NCBI GenBank assembly: GCA_013399895.1
Contig: VXBA01005714.1
Span: 117,186-181,185 of the forward strand
Source of the DNA: Serilophus lunatus
Taxonomy: Eukaryota > Chordata > Aves > Passeriformes > Eurylaimidae
Direction: 5' to 3'
Length of the DNA: 64,000 bases
The translations under genes and the position numbers were made by a program. The notes under the pieces were generated by a model. That model had not been told where the DNA came from and made no database searches. It saw only the letters and a program-made list of their open reading frames with translations. This document shows, piece by piece, positions 24,082-35,869 of the stretch; positions within the stretch are counted from its first letter, which is position 1; each line of letters starts with the position of its first letter.

Positions 24082-24662
24082 ACAGGTTTTCAGGCAGAAA
24101 AGGGCTGTGAGTAAAAGCCACCATTATCCCTGCCCCTGTCACAGCTTGCAGGAGGGAGTGGAAGCCAGAACATGAGGTGGAAAAGCCTGGACTTCTTTAT
24201 GGAGGTGTTTGGATGCCAGTTATTAACTGAACTGAAATAATGAAGCAAAACTTGTGTGGAGTTTGTGAAAGGAAAGGTTGGCTGACAAAGCCAACAGTCC
24301 CACTCCAGCTCTCCTGGAGCCCAATTAGGCACTGGAAGGAGCAATAAGGTCTCTCCAGAACCTTCTCCTGCCCGGGCAGGACACCCCCAACATTCCCAGC
24401 CTGGCTCCAGTGCTGTGATACCCTTCTATGTTTGTCAGTAAATGAACAGAGCAGACACTTCCCAGGCACTGGGAACACTCAGGGATTGCCACCCCCCCTG
24501 GGGTACAGCAGGCTTTATTTTGGAGCTGGTAGGTGGCACTTTGGTGCCAATGCTTCCCTTGGCAGGCTCTGGCAGGCACAGGGGATGTCCCTGCAGTGGG
24601 AGCTGTCCCTGAGAACAGAGCTCAGCAGAACTGACTGTGACAAATCTTTTCCTGGTCTCCAG

Positions 24663-24796
24663 GCTTTTGACGACTTCATTTTCGCTTTCTTTGCGGTGGA
24701 GATGGTCATCAAGATGGTGGCTCTGGGGATCTTTGGGCAGAAGTGTTACCTGGGAGACACGTGGAACCGCCTGGACTTCTTCATCGTGATGGCAGG
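24663..24796 (+). CDS. CACNA1H: CACNA1H coding exon: IS2-IS3 (probable exon 4)
   Basis: This exon encodes 44 codons plus two bases of a glycine codon. It starts AFDDFIFAFFAVEMVIKMVA, which is segment IS2, runs through the S2-S3 loop with GQKCYLGDTWNRLD, and ends in IS3 (DFFIVMAG). The Asp in AFDDF aligns with human Asp140, reported as part of the extracellular zinc/nickel site of Cav3.2 (residue number from memory). The acceptor is ctccag at 24657-24662. The donor is GG|gtcggt at 24797. A second GT four bases later (TCG|gtaaca) would shift the frame against the next exon, which starts C-ATG-ATG, so the upstream GT is chosen. Phase is 0 in, 2 out. The gating-charge acidic residues of S2 (E in AVEM) and S3 (D in RLDFF) are intact. 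Confidence 0.95.
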
Positions 24797-25539
24797 GTCG
24801 GTAACAAACCCCCTCCGTTCCCTCTTCCCAGGCAAAGCAGGAAAACCCCAGAGAGCCAAATCTGTAGGTTCTCCTGGCTGGTTTTCCTGGTGTCTTGTGG
24901 AAGCTTCCAGCCTCAGACCAAGGCAAAGTCTTCCAAGTCTTATTTTTTTTAACCACACCAGGTTTTGGGGTGGGATATGAATGACAGGCAAAGCTGTTGG
25001 GTTTCTGTAGGAATCCTTTTCACCAGTGTCCTCTCTGTTCAAATCAAGAACGTGCTGATGTGATCCTTGGGATGGCCACCGTGTCCCAGTGCTCAGGGAC
25101 AAGAATGTTGTCTCCAAAATCTCTTGGAAAAGCCCAGAGCAGCTCAGCCCTGCTCCTACTGGGAGCATTAAATCCAGGCATTGAATTGAGGCAGAAATTG
25201 GCCAAACAAGGAGAATCAATCCCAAAAACCTGGGTGAGGATCTGGAAATCCCAGTGGAAGGGGGTGGCCAGAAGTTAACCCAAATTACAAGCCATGCAAA
25301 TACCTCCTGTAAACTCCTGGTTTACAATTTAATACCATCTCCCCCAGGTGCTTATTTGTGCAGGATGTGTTAATAAACAGATACAAGGAAGATCCTGTTG
25401 CTTTTGATACCAGTTCTCTCACACCCACAGGGAATAACTGGGTGGACTAAAAGCCTGGCAAGTCTCACACTTCTTTTCCAATAAATAAGTAGATTTAGAA
25501 ACCCTGGGCTCTGCTCCCTGCTTAGTAGACCCTGGGAAG

Positions 25540-25760
25540 GGATATAATGCTTTAATTACTGCCTTAGTTCTGAATTCCTGGGTTTATAATGACCAGCCTG
25601 GGGTTAATTAGAACACTCTTGTAATATGTTGGGGCTTTTTTCCCCTCACATTAGTGATGTACCATCCTCACTGCACTAATGGAGTTTTGTTTTGCTCTGT
25701 GTTATTTGTCTGGAATACAATTAGGAATGGCCCTTACTGGGTTGAATAAAACATGAGCTC
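25540..25760. promoter_or_regulatory. Possible conserved non-coding stretch
   Basis: AT-rich and repeat-free, with GCTTTAATTACTGCC, GGTTAATTAGAACAC and ATACAATTAGGAATGG. Judged on composition only. Confidence 0.25.
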
Positions 25761-27804
25761 TCCTGAGCAGAACTTTCTTTGAACCCATGTGTGGTTCCAG
25801 CCCAGGAAGGAGCAGCAGGGACAGCAAAAGAAGCAGTTAATTATTTTTTCTTGCCAAAGCTACTGCAGTGTTTAAGCTGCTGTTTAAGTGGGAGGGGAAG
25901 GACAAGGTTGTGGTAGATGGGAAAACTCGGGATCAGAATTCTGCCATCCATACCCAACAGTGTTTCCCCACACTGGATGTGCAGGATGGAGTGAGCAGAG
26001 GGTTCCCACTCCAACAGACCATCCCAAAACCAGGAAAACAAAGGCTGAGCTCGTGGCTCAGAGGCAGGACTGGGATGAGGGGGAAGATGAGTCAATTGGG
26101 TAGTTTTCCAGGGCTTTTCCCCACCCTCCATGGCTGGAATATGTTTGAGAAGGCTGGAAACAGCAGGAGACCCCCTGGGGAAGCCCTGCTCCTGGCCTGG
26201 CATTACTCAGGCTGGAGGTGAGGAGAGGAACAACCACTTCTCTTGGCTGGTCCTGGGTCACCTCCAGATGATTTTGGTTCTTTTTTATTCTTGAATATTA
26301 TTTCCCATCTCTCAGAGGAGAGGCTGGACTGGGAGCTGGGCTAACTCTGTGCAGAACCTGGGATTCACCTCTCCCACCACCCCCCTCGGATCCAGTGTCT
26401 GCTCCTAAAACTGCAGGTGGTTTTAGCAGGGAACACGCTACTGGAATAACAAGAGCTGCTTTTTCCAGCAGCAGATGGATGTGATGAAGTTATTATGAGG
26501 CTTTTTCTGATAAGAAGGGAAACAAGTGAGAGGCAGTGCTGCCTGCTTTGTTTGTCCCGTTCTGTCTCCTCAAAGAAGCTGATTTGCCTCAGCAGCCACA
26601 CACCAAAGAGAGCAGGGTGAGCAGGGAAACTACAAAATAAACATCTCTCCTGCCTCTAGCAACAGATTGTGTCTGAAGTTTGTTCCAGCTCTGAAAGCCC
26701 TTTCATGTTTTCCTCGCCTGAGAAATGTACCCTGGAAAATTTCAAACCCAGCAGAGCTCGAAGCCTCTCCGTCTGTCCAGCAGCCAAGTTGAAAGCATTT
26801 CCTCAGCATCAGGAATGTTGTTCACAAGAGCTCAAACCAAAGAGTTTTCTCGTGCATCAGCCCCTGGAGGTGTTGCAGAGTCCCACGTTGTGCTTTGGAC
26901 ATCTTTGACTTGACAGCTGAAGGTTTGGAAGCTGTTGGTGGCACAACACATCCTGTTCCTCCTGGATTTCAGTGCCCCCAGGCTGGAGGGAATCACCTGC
27001 CAAGTGCCAGTCCAACCAAAATTTCCAGCTCCAGCAGGTTTCTGTTGGGCATTTCCAAGGTGTTCTTGGATGACAAGTGTGACCTGGGAACAGGAGCCCC
27101 AAGCCTGGCCTTGACAAGGAAATCTTTGGCTTTTTCATGGAGATTTCAAATGTTTTCACTATTTATAGAAAGTCCAGTCTGGAATCCATAAGGTGTTTCA
27201 GGCTGGTTTTGATGGGCAGTGTGGATCCCCCTGACTCATACTTCCAAGTCCTATATGGAATATCAGAGTAATCCAAAGATTGAGGGTCAGAAAGACTTTT
27301 TCCAAGGCCAAATCCTGGATTATTCATCTTTTAACAGCTCTACAAAACTCCAACAGCCAAGTAAAAGCGAGGTCCTGGGAGCTGAACCTTTAACATGCTA
27401 ATTATGCCTGTGCTCTCTGGAGTCCAAACCCAGCTCCCCCTGGAGCATTCCCTACTCCTTTTCCATGCCATTAGTAGCTCACCAACTGCATCAGTTACAC
27501 TCAAATCACTGACTCAGCCACGGGAGAAACTGTGAGTGTGCTGAACTGGGGCCAGGCCAGGGAACAAACTGAGGCCCTGGCACTGCTCACTTTGGGGATT
27601 TTAAACAACACTTTCTCTATTCCTGGACAGTCTGTCAGGAGCAGACACCTGGTGCTGGCTCCAGACCCCTCTGTGCAGGTGTGAAGGGGCATTTCCCATG
27701 GTTTTCCCACTGTGTGGTCCATGGGGCACTGGGCTGTTTCCCAGCTAACAAACACACAGTGGATTTAAAAGCTGGGCTTGTGCCATGCTGAGTTATAAAG
27801 CTGT

Positions 27805-27873
27805 TGGAATAATAGAGTTATTAAGGTTGGGAAGGACCTTTGAGATGCCCAAGTCCAGCCATCAGCCCATGTC
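27805..27873 (-). mobile_element. Short CR1 3' remnant
   Basis: Only the terminal region remains: GGAATAATAGAGTTATTAAG and GGAAGGACCTTTGAGATGCC as read on +. It resembles the older CR1 subfamily. Confidence 0.6.
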
Positions 27874-28469
27874 CTCAGTGGGGGCTATTCAGAATATTTG
27901 GCTCAGTTCCTACATACAAGCCTTAAGGTGGGTTTGATTTATAAAGACTCACTAAATAGTCCAGGGGAAAAAAAATATCTCTGGAAGGTTATCACTAAAA
28001 GCAGCTCAAAATCACCAGGGTCTTTGCATGGCAAGGTGGAGAAAAGGGGGTGATACCACAGGGTGACACCAGACAGCCTCAGGACAAAGCCAGCAGAGAA
28101 GGAAACATCAGAACATCCAGATACTCCCAATTAAACTGTGGAGAGCAGGGCAAGGCTTCAAATGCAAAGTGCAAGGCTCCAGCAGAGCAGAGCACGGGCT
28201 CATGGGCAGTGAGGAACATGAGCAAGGCTGGCCCAGAACCAAATCTCCTCTGCTGCTGCCCAAAATCCACTCAACTGCTGCTTCCTGACAATGATTTGGG
28301 TCCATCCTGGCTGCAGGATCCTTCAATTGAAAATCTGAAGCTTCTGAAGTGCCTGGTTGCAGCAGTTCAGCTCATTTTTGCCCCTGTCCTTCCATATCTT
28401 GTTTGTTTATTTAAAAAAACAAAAGCTCTCTCTCCACAGGATCCAGCAGCTCGCTCCCAGGGTTGCTTT

Positions 28470-28660
28470 TGATGCTGTTGTGTTATTTGAACAGGCGTGG
28501 TGAGAGATTTGTGACATATTTACAAGTGTTTCCCTGTAGTCAGCCTCATAAATTGTAATTACAGCCATGCTAACTAGCCATAACCCCATTAAAAAACCAG
28601 CACTACACACATTTGCCACTCATTGCTATAAAAGAGCAAGAAAACTGACTTAACATCCTT
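28470..28660. promoter_or_regulatory. Possible conserved non-coding stretch
   Basis: Contains CATAAATTGTAATTACAGCC and GCTAACTAGCCATAACCCC in a repeat-free setting. Composition only; no alignment. Confidence 0.25.
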
Positions 28661-29033
28661 CCCAGCTTGGGAGAGAAATGTTTATGGGAAATGGAGATGA
28701 AGCATGAAAAAGAAAATGTTCCTTTAATAATCGAATGGAAACCAAACTGCTCCAAAGTTGTCTGTGGGCTTGGATATTCAATTTTTGTCACGAGGGTGAG
28801 ATAAGCTGGCATGAAAATGCACTGGGGTGCTGGTAGGGGGGATATTTCAGGAACATGTTATTGCCTTGGAGCTGCAGTCACCTCCCAGGAAGGCTGTGGA
28901 TGTGTCACTGTTGGAGCAAAGGAAGCTGATGGAAGGGGAGAGAAGGATGGGTGTGGGAGCTGAGCAGATATTTGGGGGGTTTCCTTCTCCCTGAGTTCTG
29001 TGGCCCTGACTTTGTAGCTGCTTGTCATACAAG

Positions 29034-29330
29034 TCATGGAATTCTGGAATGGCTTGGGATGGAAGGGACCTTAAAGGTGATTTCATCCCACCCCTGCCCT
29101 GGGCAGGGACACCTCCCCCTGTCCCAGGGGGCTCCATCCTGGCCTTGGACACTCCCAGGGATGGGGCAGCCACAGCTTCTCTGGGCACCCTGTGCCAGGG
29201 CCTGCCCACCCTCCCAGGGAAGGATTTCTTCCTTGTGTCTCCCCTAAATTCCCTCTCTTTCAGTCTGAACCCATTCCCTCTTGTCCTGTCACTACAATTC
29301 CTGATGAAAAGTCCCTCTCCAGCCTCCTCT
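29034..29330 (-). mobile_element. CR1 LINE 3' fragment, long and well preserved
   Basis: Nearly 300 bp. On + it includes TGGAATTCTGGAATGGCTTG, GGGCAGGGACACCTCCCCCT, CTGTGCCAGGGCCTGCCCA, AAGGATTTCTTCC and CCATTCCCTCTTGTCCTGTC. The good match to its relatives suggests a young copy. Confidence 0.9.
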
Positions 29331-29389
29331 ACCCACTTCAGAAACTGGAAGGAAAGTCCTGCTTTCCAGTGTGTGACCTGTACCTGCAG

Positions 29390-29512
29390 TAAGGGCTGGA
29401 AGGGACCTTAAAGCCCATCCACCTCCATCCCCTGCATGGTCAGAGACACTTCCCACTATCCCAGGTTGCTCCAAGGCCCATCCACCCTGACCTTGGACGC
29501 CTCCAGCCCCGT
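29390..29512 (-). mobile_element. CR1 LINE 3' fragment, second copy in the same orientation
   Basis: On + it has GGCTGGAAGGGACCTTAAAG, CACTTCCCACTATCCCAGG and a diverged CTTGGACGCCTCCAG end. It lies about 140 bases before the IS4 exon. Confidence 0.8.
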
Positions 29513-29654
29513 GGAAGCGCCTCCACCCAGCGATGCCCACGAGGAGCTGCCAACACAGAGTGGGTGCATTTGCAGTGTTGGCCTTGCAGGCAGCAAGAAG
29601 CCCGTTCCCAGAGCCTGCCATCCCTCTCCTGACTGCTCTGCTCTCTCCCCACAG

Positions 29655-29752
29655 CATGATGGAGTATTCCCTGGATGGACACAACGTCAGCCTCTCAGCC
29701 ATCCGCACCGTCCGCGTCCTGCGGCCCCTCCGAGCCATCAACAGGGTCCCAA
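29655..29752 (+). CDS. CACNA1H: CACNA1H coding exon: IS3-S4 loop and IS4 voltage sensor (probable exon 5)
   Basis: One base completes Gly, then come 32 codons and one base of the next Ser codon. The peptide begins [14 protein letters not shown], the extracellular S3-S4 loop. It continues into [19 protein letters not shown], the S4 voltage sensor, with Arg at every third position. DGH is the Cav3.2-specific motif whose His (human His191) confers high-affinity block by nickel, zinc and copper and sensitivity to redox agents. Asn directly after it forms an NVS N-glycosylation sequon (human Asn192). The acceptor is ccccacag and the donor A|gtaagt, a consensus site. Phase is 2 in, 1 out. This short exon is the strongest evidence that the gene is CACNA1H rather than CACNA1G or CACNA1I. 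Confidence 0.96.
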
Positions 29753-30038
29753 GTAAGTGACACCTCCCTTGGCAGCACTGCCAGGCTGGGCAGCCCCAGC
29801 TCAGCCCCTGCCTGCCTCATCCTTGCAAAACTGGAGAAGTTTTCCCTGGGAAAACTGGAAAACCAGGGGGCTGAACCATCCCAGCGTGTGCTAAGCCTCG
29901 TACTCTGCTCTCCTGCTGCTGAGACCAAAGTCATTGATTTTAATTTTTTCATGGCAAGTTAGAGATCGTTTATTATCACTGCTAGTGTTGGTAAAGGGCA
30001 AGGGAATAGATTTTATACCTGGGAGCCAGATTTTTTGT

Positions 30039-30118
30039 GGCTGTTTTCCAATGTTTTCATGACTTCTCTGAGGCCAGTTGGCTCTTTTCCAACATTTTCG
30101 TTGACTTCTCTGAGGTGA
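30039..30118 (+). repeat. Imperfect tandem duplication of about 40 bases
   Basis: Two adjacent units both read TGGCT.TTTTCCAA, TTTTC, then GACTTCTCTGAGG, with a few differences. Confidence 0.85.
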
Positions 30119-32717
30119 ATAAGTCCCTGCTCCTGGTGTAAAGTAAATAAAATTCTGATAAAGAAAAGGGAAAGGTCAGTTTTTAGAAGGATCTTCTTGC
30201 CCTGGTGGGTTCATTTTCCCTACTCAATGATTTGAGGTCTTTCCATCTCTTTGTGTGCAGGATTAGCAGCACAGGAGCCTCTGTTTGGTGGTGAAATACC
30301 ACGAAGGCTTTGCTGACATGGAGAACAAAATTGGGTTCACCCACGGTAGGAAGTTCAAGTGGCCCCCTAAATCCATTTTCAAGTGGCTTCAGCTGCTTGT
30401 CTCCTAAATCCAATTTGAAAGACGACCCATCCAGTTGAAATAATTTCCTGCCAGAATGGGACTCATTTCAGAGCCCTTCCATCAGTTTGTAGCCAGATTC
30501 CACTCAAATCAAAATGCAGCAGGACTGTTTGGAAATCAGAGAGATTCCTTGTGAAAAAAAAGAAAAAGGACATTTCCTGCATTTCCTGTCCTTTTTGAAA
30601 GCATGTTTAATGACACAGCCCCACATCCTGCCTGGATTAATTGCCCGTCGTGTCGGCACATCCAGGGACAGCCAAACCACCTCCCCCAGAAGGATTTCAG
30701 CTCCAGTCCCTCAGAGGAACATGTGAGGGAACAGATGGATGTTTACACACAGGAGCCTTTGAAGTTTCTTTCTGAACTCCCAATTCGACAGGATTTTTCT
30801 TGGCAAAAAAAAAACAACCAAAAATCCAATCAAATCTGTGACTTTGGCAGTGACATCATTAGTTAAAACCAAGACTAAGGAGAGGCTGAAAAGGACCCTG
30901 AAAATCCCCCTCTGGAGCTTTGTTTTCCTAACAAGGTTTTGTTACCAGGGTTTCAGAGCTGCCTGAAAGCACAACACAAAGTTGTCCTTTGGGATTTTTG
31001 AGCTCCATGGCTTCCCTGGGATGGGGTGGAGCAGAGGGATCATGGCACGTGCTGGCTCAGAGGAGGATCAGACTCATTCTAAAGTTCTTTAAATCCATAA
31101 AACCCTCATAGCTCTCCCATGGAATACTGGGAATCTCAAGCTGGGATTCAGCAGGAGAATTTGAGGATTTACACCTCTACTAAAGCAAGGCCCAGGGATC
31201 CAAATGCCTCCAAGTTTAGGTGAAATTTTATGTCCAACTTTTATTTTTCTTCCTTAGGACTCTGACACTGAAGCTCTGAGAGGAGCCTTTCAGGCTGTTT
31301 CTGCTGCACTTCCACAGGATTTTTCTATTTTTTCCCCAGGACAGGTGACAGAAAATACTCAGATTTTTTATTAATATTCCCTGAGATTAAATCCAGTGAT
31401 CCTGGAGTGGAGTTGCCAGGTTTGATGAGCAGCTGGGCTGGGCTGACACCACCACCAGTGTCTCGATCCAGTGCCAGAGCAGGATCAATATTCTTGGAAG
31501 TATCCATTCCTGGAGTGCAGATCACCTCAGCTTTCCCTTGTTTCAGAGACACCAACTCCATCCACTCTGAACACTGGGAATTTTACTGTTTCACACTGAT
31601 ACAATCCAGGCTTTGCAGGGAATGGACAGTGTCATCCCTCTCTTTTGTTTCATTTTTGCTGTTTGTGGTATTAACAGAGTTACATTTTTAGCCTTTCCTC
31701 CATGGGGATGGCACAGGGATCACCTGGAACATCCATCCCATCCCAGTGAGTGGTGGGGCAGCACCACCCATGTCATTCCCAGCACAGGGATAATGACATG
31801 GGAATGAGATTTTCCACTCAGTGACAGACACACAAGGACATGGAGCAGACAAAAATTCCAGCTGGGGCAGGAGAGATGAGCCTGGTGGTCAGTCAGCACC
31901 CAGGGGAGCAGAGACCCTGGAGAAGCCTGGAGATTTATCCCTGTGATTCCTGGGTGCTTCCCTGGGATCCAGCCAGCACTGTCAGCCCTTTGCTTTCAGG
32001 CACAATAAAATCACCCACAAGATTATTTCATTTCAATTCTGTTTGTTAAGAAAAGAAAGAAGAACTCCAGCCAACAGAAACATCATCTCTATTAGAAATA
32101 ATTCCTTGAAAATTACTGGAAAAATAGAATTCCTGCAGTTTACACAGTTGGCAGGGGCTGTAGTTGGGATTTTTTTTAGCAGTGGTCACTGCTTTTTTTC
32201 AAATCCATTTCACTGCTTTATTTTTGTGTGGTTTAAACCAGGCATTACACGGAATGGGAATGAAAAGAAATCCTGAGCCTTGTTTCAGCCCAAGTGATGC
32301 TCGTGCTCTTTTCCCATGGCACCCTTGACATTCCACTGGGAGCCCAGAGCACCCTGAAAGGATAAGGAACAGATGGATCCAATCTCCAGGATGGTGCCAC
32401 TAAACAACCCAAAATACCAAAAGGAGCTGAGCAGAAAAAAGTTGTGTGGCACAGGGAGATAAAATTTAACCATTTTTGGATAAAAAAAAGGAGCGAGGAA
32501 ATTAGGGAGAGTGGGGGCAGGGGGGAAGAAAAGCCCAGCATCGTCTTTCCAGCAGGAATTAAGTGATTTCTTTCCTGCTTTTCCAAAGATAGATTTGCAA
32601 GGAAAGCCTGCAGGGCTGTGCTGTGGGATGTGCTCATTGGGGAGCTCACGGTGACAGCACAAGTTGGGAATAAACCTGAGGAAATCAACCCCTCGTCCAC
32701 CTCCAACTTTGGATTTC

Positions 32718-32765
32718 CCTGTGCTTGCAGCTGCTTTTCCCTGTGCTTGCAGCTGCTTTTCCCAG
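32718..32765 (+). repeat. 24-base tandem duplication
   Basis: The 24-base unit starting CCCTGTGCTTGCAGCTGC occurs twice without spacing. It includes a CAG that looks like a splice acceptor but no exon follows. Confidence 0.85.
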
Positions 32766-34257
32766 TGCTCACTGTTCCCTGCGGGTCCAAGGCATGGAAC
32801 TTGCCATGTCCCTTCCCTGCAGGGTGGCACTGGCAGCAGGACAGCCCCGGGCTGGGGTTTGGAAGGGGGCTGGCACAGCTGGCACAGCGCTGGGCACCAG
32901 GACTGCGGCTCCTCTGGAATGTGTCCTGGAGCCAGGACACAGCTGGGCATGGAGACCTCGGGAGGCTCCAGCCCTGGATGCAGAGGCCATTACTCACACC
33001 TCATTATTCCTCAGCACAGCCTTCCTGGCCCTGGTGCTTTATCCATGCAGCATCCGGGTGGTGTCAGCTCCGGCTGCGCTGGATTTCCGCTGGCACAGGG
33101 ACACGAGGAGCGGGATGAAGCGGCTTGGCAGGATTCCAGCTCCTGCCAGCAATGCCTGGGAAGTGCTGGGATGGGTGGACACTTCTCTCCTGGAGGTGCT
33201 CCTCACCTCAGCACCCATTCCCTGAGCTCTGCAGTGCCAGGCTGCAGCATCACGGAATTAGTGGAAAGGCTTGGGAGAAGCCAAGGTGGAATCTGGCAGG
33301 GAAAGAGAGACTGCCTGTTAATGCCACTCTGTATTCCCATGGGAATGGAGAGCAGCATCCTGCCAGGGGATAGGGAAGGAGGAAAGGCTCTGTGCAGAAA
33401 GGCAGAGAATTTTAGTGGGATAAAATCCCTGCAAAGGCAGCAGCGCCTCCTTCCCAAAAGCCACATGGATTCCCTGTGCCCTGCTCCCTGTGGGGCGCTG
33501 GGATCTCAAGGCTCAGCCTGTGGATTTATTCTTTTCTCCTTTGTCCTGGGCTCTTTTCTCTCCTCAATTACCAGCTCTGGAATTCCTGGCTGGTCGGTGC
33601 CTCAGAGGTTCATTTAACCTCTGCCAAACTGCTGAGCTGGGAGTCATTATTCCCTTTTTATTCCTGCTTTATCCTTGAGTTTGAAAGTGTGGGACCATTG
33701 GGAAGGTCTGCACAGGAGTCACAGAAGGAAGCAGAGCTTCCCTTGGAGACAGGAATACTTGCATTCTGCTTTCAACCCTCAAAAAAGTCAATGTTTTCCC
33801 TGCTTTCCAGTCCCATGCCCAGCAGGGAGAGGAGGAAGAGGAGTCCTCCATGGAAGAAGGAGGAATATCCACACCCACAATCCTCCCACACCAGGCTCTG
33901 TGTTGTTTAAGGGAACACTTTGTGTGATTCATAAGAGATGTTTGATGTGTTTCTAAATACATATTTTGACAGTTTCTCCAGAGGCTGATGGTTGGTGGGG
34001 GAGTTTCTCCAGGAAAAGTTGTCTTTGCCCATATTTGTGTGTTGAGTCCCGTGCTACTGAAACACCTGAAATTCCCACCCCTTGGAGTCTGCTCTTTGTT
34101 CCCATTTTTGCACTTTTTACCTTCCTTTTCAGCCTTAAGGTTTAGAAGTATTAACATCCCAATTTTTCTGCCTGGGGTGCACAACCAAGCTGGGAATGGT
34201 GTGTTTTTCCCATCAAAGGGCTCCTGTAACCTGTTTTCTTTTTCCTGCTCCCCACAG

Positions 34258-34417
34258 GTATGAGAATCCTGGTTACCCTGCTGTTGGATACTCTGCCTAT
34301 GTTAGGCAACGTCCTCCTCTTGTGCTTCTTTGTCTTCTTCATCTTTGGGATTGTGGGTGTCCAGCTCTGGGCAGGGCTGTTGAGGAACAGGTGTTTTCTG
34401 GACAGGAATTTTGCAAT
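34258..34417 (+). CDS. CACNA1H: CACNA1H coding exon: IS4-S5 linker and IS5 (probable exon 6)
   Basis: Two bases finish the Ser codon, followed by 52 codons and two bases (AT) of a Met codon. The sequence begins MRILVTLLLDTLPMLGNVLL, the amphipathic S4-S5 coupling helix running into S5. It continues through the IS5 core (CFFVFFIFGIVGVQLW), then AGLLRNRCFLDRNFA at the start of the extracellular turret. This stretch is nearly invariant in vertebrate T-type channels. The acceptor is ctccccacag and the donor AAT|gtaagt. Phase is 1 in, 2 out. Nothing is broken or unusual. The FLDRNFAM ending differs from mammals, as expected for the variable start of the turret. Confidence 0.95.
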
Positions 34418-34892
34418 GTAAGTACAGCAAAATAAACGAAATCTCCACCTTTTCTTCCTTTCTCCCTCCTGCTGGAGAAATCCCAGCCCTCAGCAGGTCC
34501 AACTAGGAACTTTTTGCCTGGAAAAATCCACTTGTCAGCAAGTTACTGAAGGTTTGGACCTGCACTTGAAGGATGAGGAGGGGGTGGTTGGGATTATCTC
34601 TGTCAGAGGAAGCTGAGATCCCTGACTCTGGGAATTTAAGGATTTAGAACAAACAGAGGGATTACAGCTCTCCTAGAATTGCCACTTCTCCAAATGGTTC
34701 AGGTCTGGGGGTCACTCAACACACCCCAGCACCTGGCAGGGGGTTGGAGAGGTGGGAGATGCTGCTGGAACACGTGGATGGAACACTCTGTAGGTGGATT
34801 GAGATAAGAAACTCGATGTGAAATGTCCAAAAGCATTTTCCCAGAGCTCTGAGTGTGGGAGAGGCAGCAAGGCTGGGCAGCACCTGCTTTTC

Positions 34893-34962
34893 CTGAAAGG
34901 ATTAGAGAGGAATAAACGTTGGAAAAGGCCTCCAAGGTCATCAAGTCCAAACTTCAGTTTGG
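34893..34962 (-). mobile_element. Short CR1 3' remnant
   Basis: Recognised from GTTGGAAAAGGCCTCCAAGG and TCATCAAGTCCAA as read on +. Too short to place in a subfamily. Confidence 0.55.
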
Positions 34963-35869
34963 GTTGTTCCAGACTGGGCAGTTGCAAGGCCCAGCATCCC
35001 TGGCAGCTGGGAAGGTGTTACTGTGCCTCCACTGCCCTGCTGAGCCCCACCTGGGACCCCCCCAGCCCCTGCCCACAGCCCAGCAGCTCTTAAGCTCAGC
35101 CCATGATGCTCAGCCCTACTTTGGGCTGGGCTTATCTCCAGCTCTTTGTCCCAGCTGCCTTTTTGCTCCTCTTTGAGCTCCATGGATGATCCTTGGATCT
35201 GGTCCTTTGCCATGTCTGGGGCTTTGGGAGGCCCCTGCTGTGTCCAGGCTGTGACCATGGAGGTGCTGCTGGCACTGGGATGGCTCCTGGCTCCTCCCAT
35301 GCCATGGGACACCCCAGCTCCCTCAGCAGGACACTGAGCTCAGGCTGTTCTGCCCCCTCAGAGGTGTGAGGACACCTTAAAACCCACCAGCACAACCAAG
35401 AGGCGAAAACCAAGAGCAGCCTTCAGAATCCCACGGGAAAAATCCTGGGGAAATCCTGCTGAGGGCTCCTGCCAGAGACTGCAGGAGATGTGAATGGCTC
35501 AGAGGTGAGGACATACCTGAGAGCAGCTATTTAGGGCAGCTGTAACTCTGGAAGAGAAGATGGAGGCTGTAATTACATCTGTGTGTCATCAACTTGAGGT
35601 GTGTGGAGATGAGCAGAGATGATCCCTCAGCTCTGCCCCAGGTCCTGCTCCTGCCTCTCACTGATCCATCCAGTGGCTTTCAGCTCCCTGAGCCATCATC
35701 CCCTGTCCTTCAGACCAGGTCTGGTGGCACTAATTCATCTCATCAGAGATGCTGAAAGGTGGAAAATCAATGAATCTGCCTTGCTGCAACATCTTGATGC
35801 TCCAAAATCTTGATGCCCCAAACTTTCCTGCACCCACGGCAGGATTTGCTGCTCACCAAGACCCTCCAC

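Larger units (their letters stand above)
22974..24662 (+). other. Intron between IS1 and IS2-IS3 exons
   Basis: A 1.7 kb phase-0 intron with gtgagg donor and ctccag acceptor. It holds two CR1 fragments in opposite orientation (23260-23418 and 23961-24081) and otherwise no recognisable feature. Confidence 0.9.
24797..29654 (+). other. Intron between IS3 and IS4 exons
   Basis: A 4.9 kb phase-2 intron. It has minus-strand CR1 fragments at 27805-27873, 29034-29330 and 29390-29512, and AT-rich repeat-free stretches near 25540-25760 and 28470-28660. The donor is gtcggt, the weakest-looking of the eight. No other coding potential is seen. Confidence 0.9.
29753..34257 (+). other. Intron between IS4 and IS5 exons
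   Basis: A 4.5 kb phase-1 intron with a gtaagt donor. No CR1 fragment was recognised, only two small imperfect tandem duplications (30039-30118 and 32718-32765). A 317-codon open frame near 32664-33617 has no recognisable protein features. Confidence 0.9.

Noticed and set aside
24783..24800. Donor at 24801 for the IS3 exon
   Set aside because: It breaks the frame with the next exon; the GT at 24797 keeps Gly-Met-Met-Glu-Tyr intact.
32664..33617. Open frame of 317 codons on the + strand in the IS4-IS5 intron
   Set aside because: It lacks any recognisable domain, is low in repeats of conserved character, overlaps other equally open frames, and has no splice or promoter context. It is chance openness in GC-rich intron DNA.
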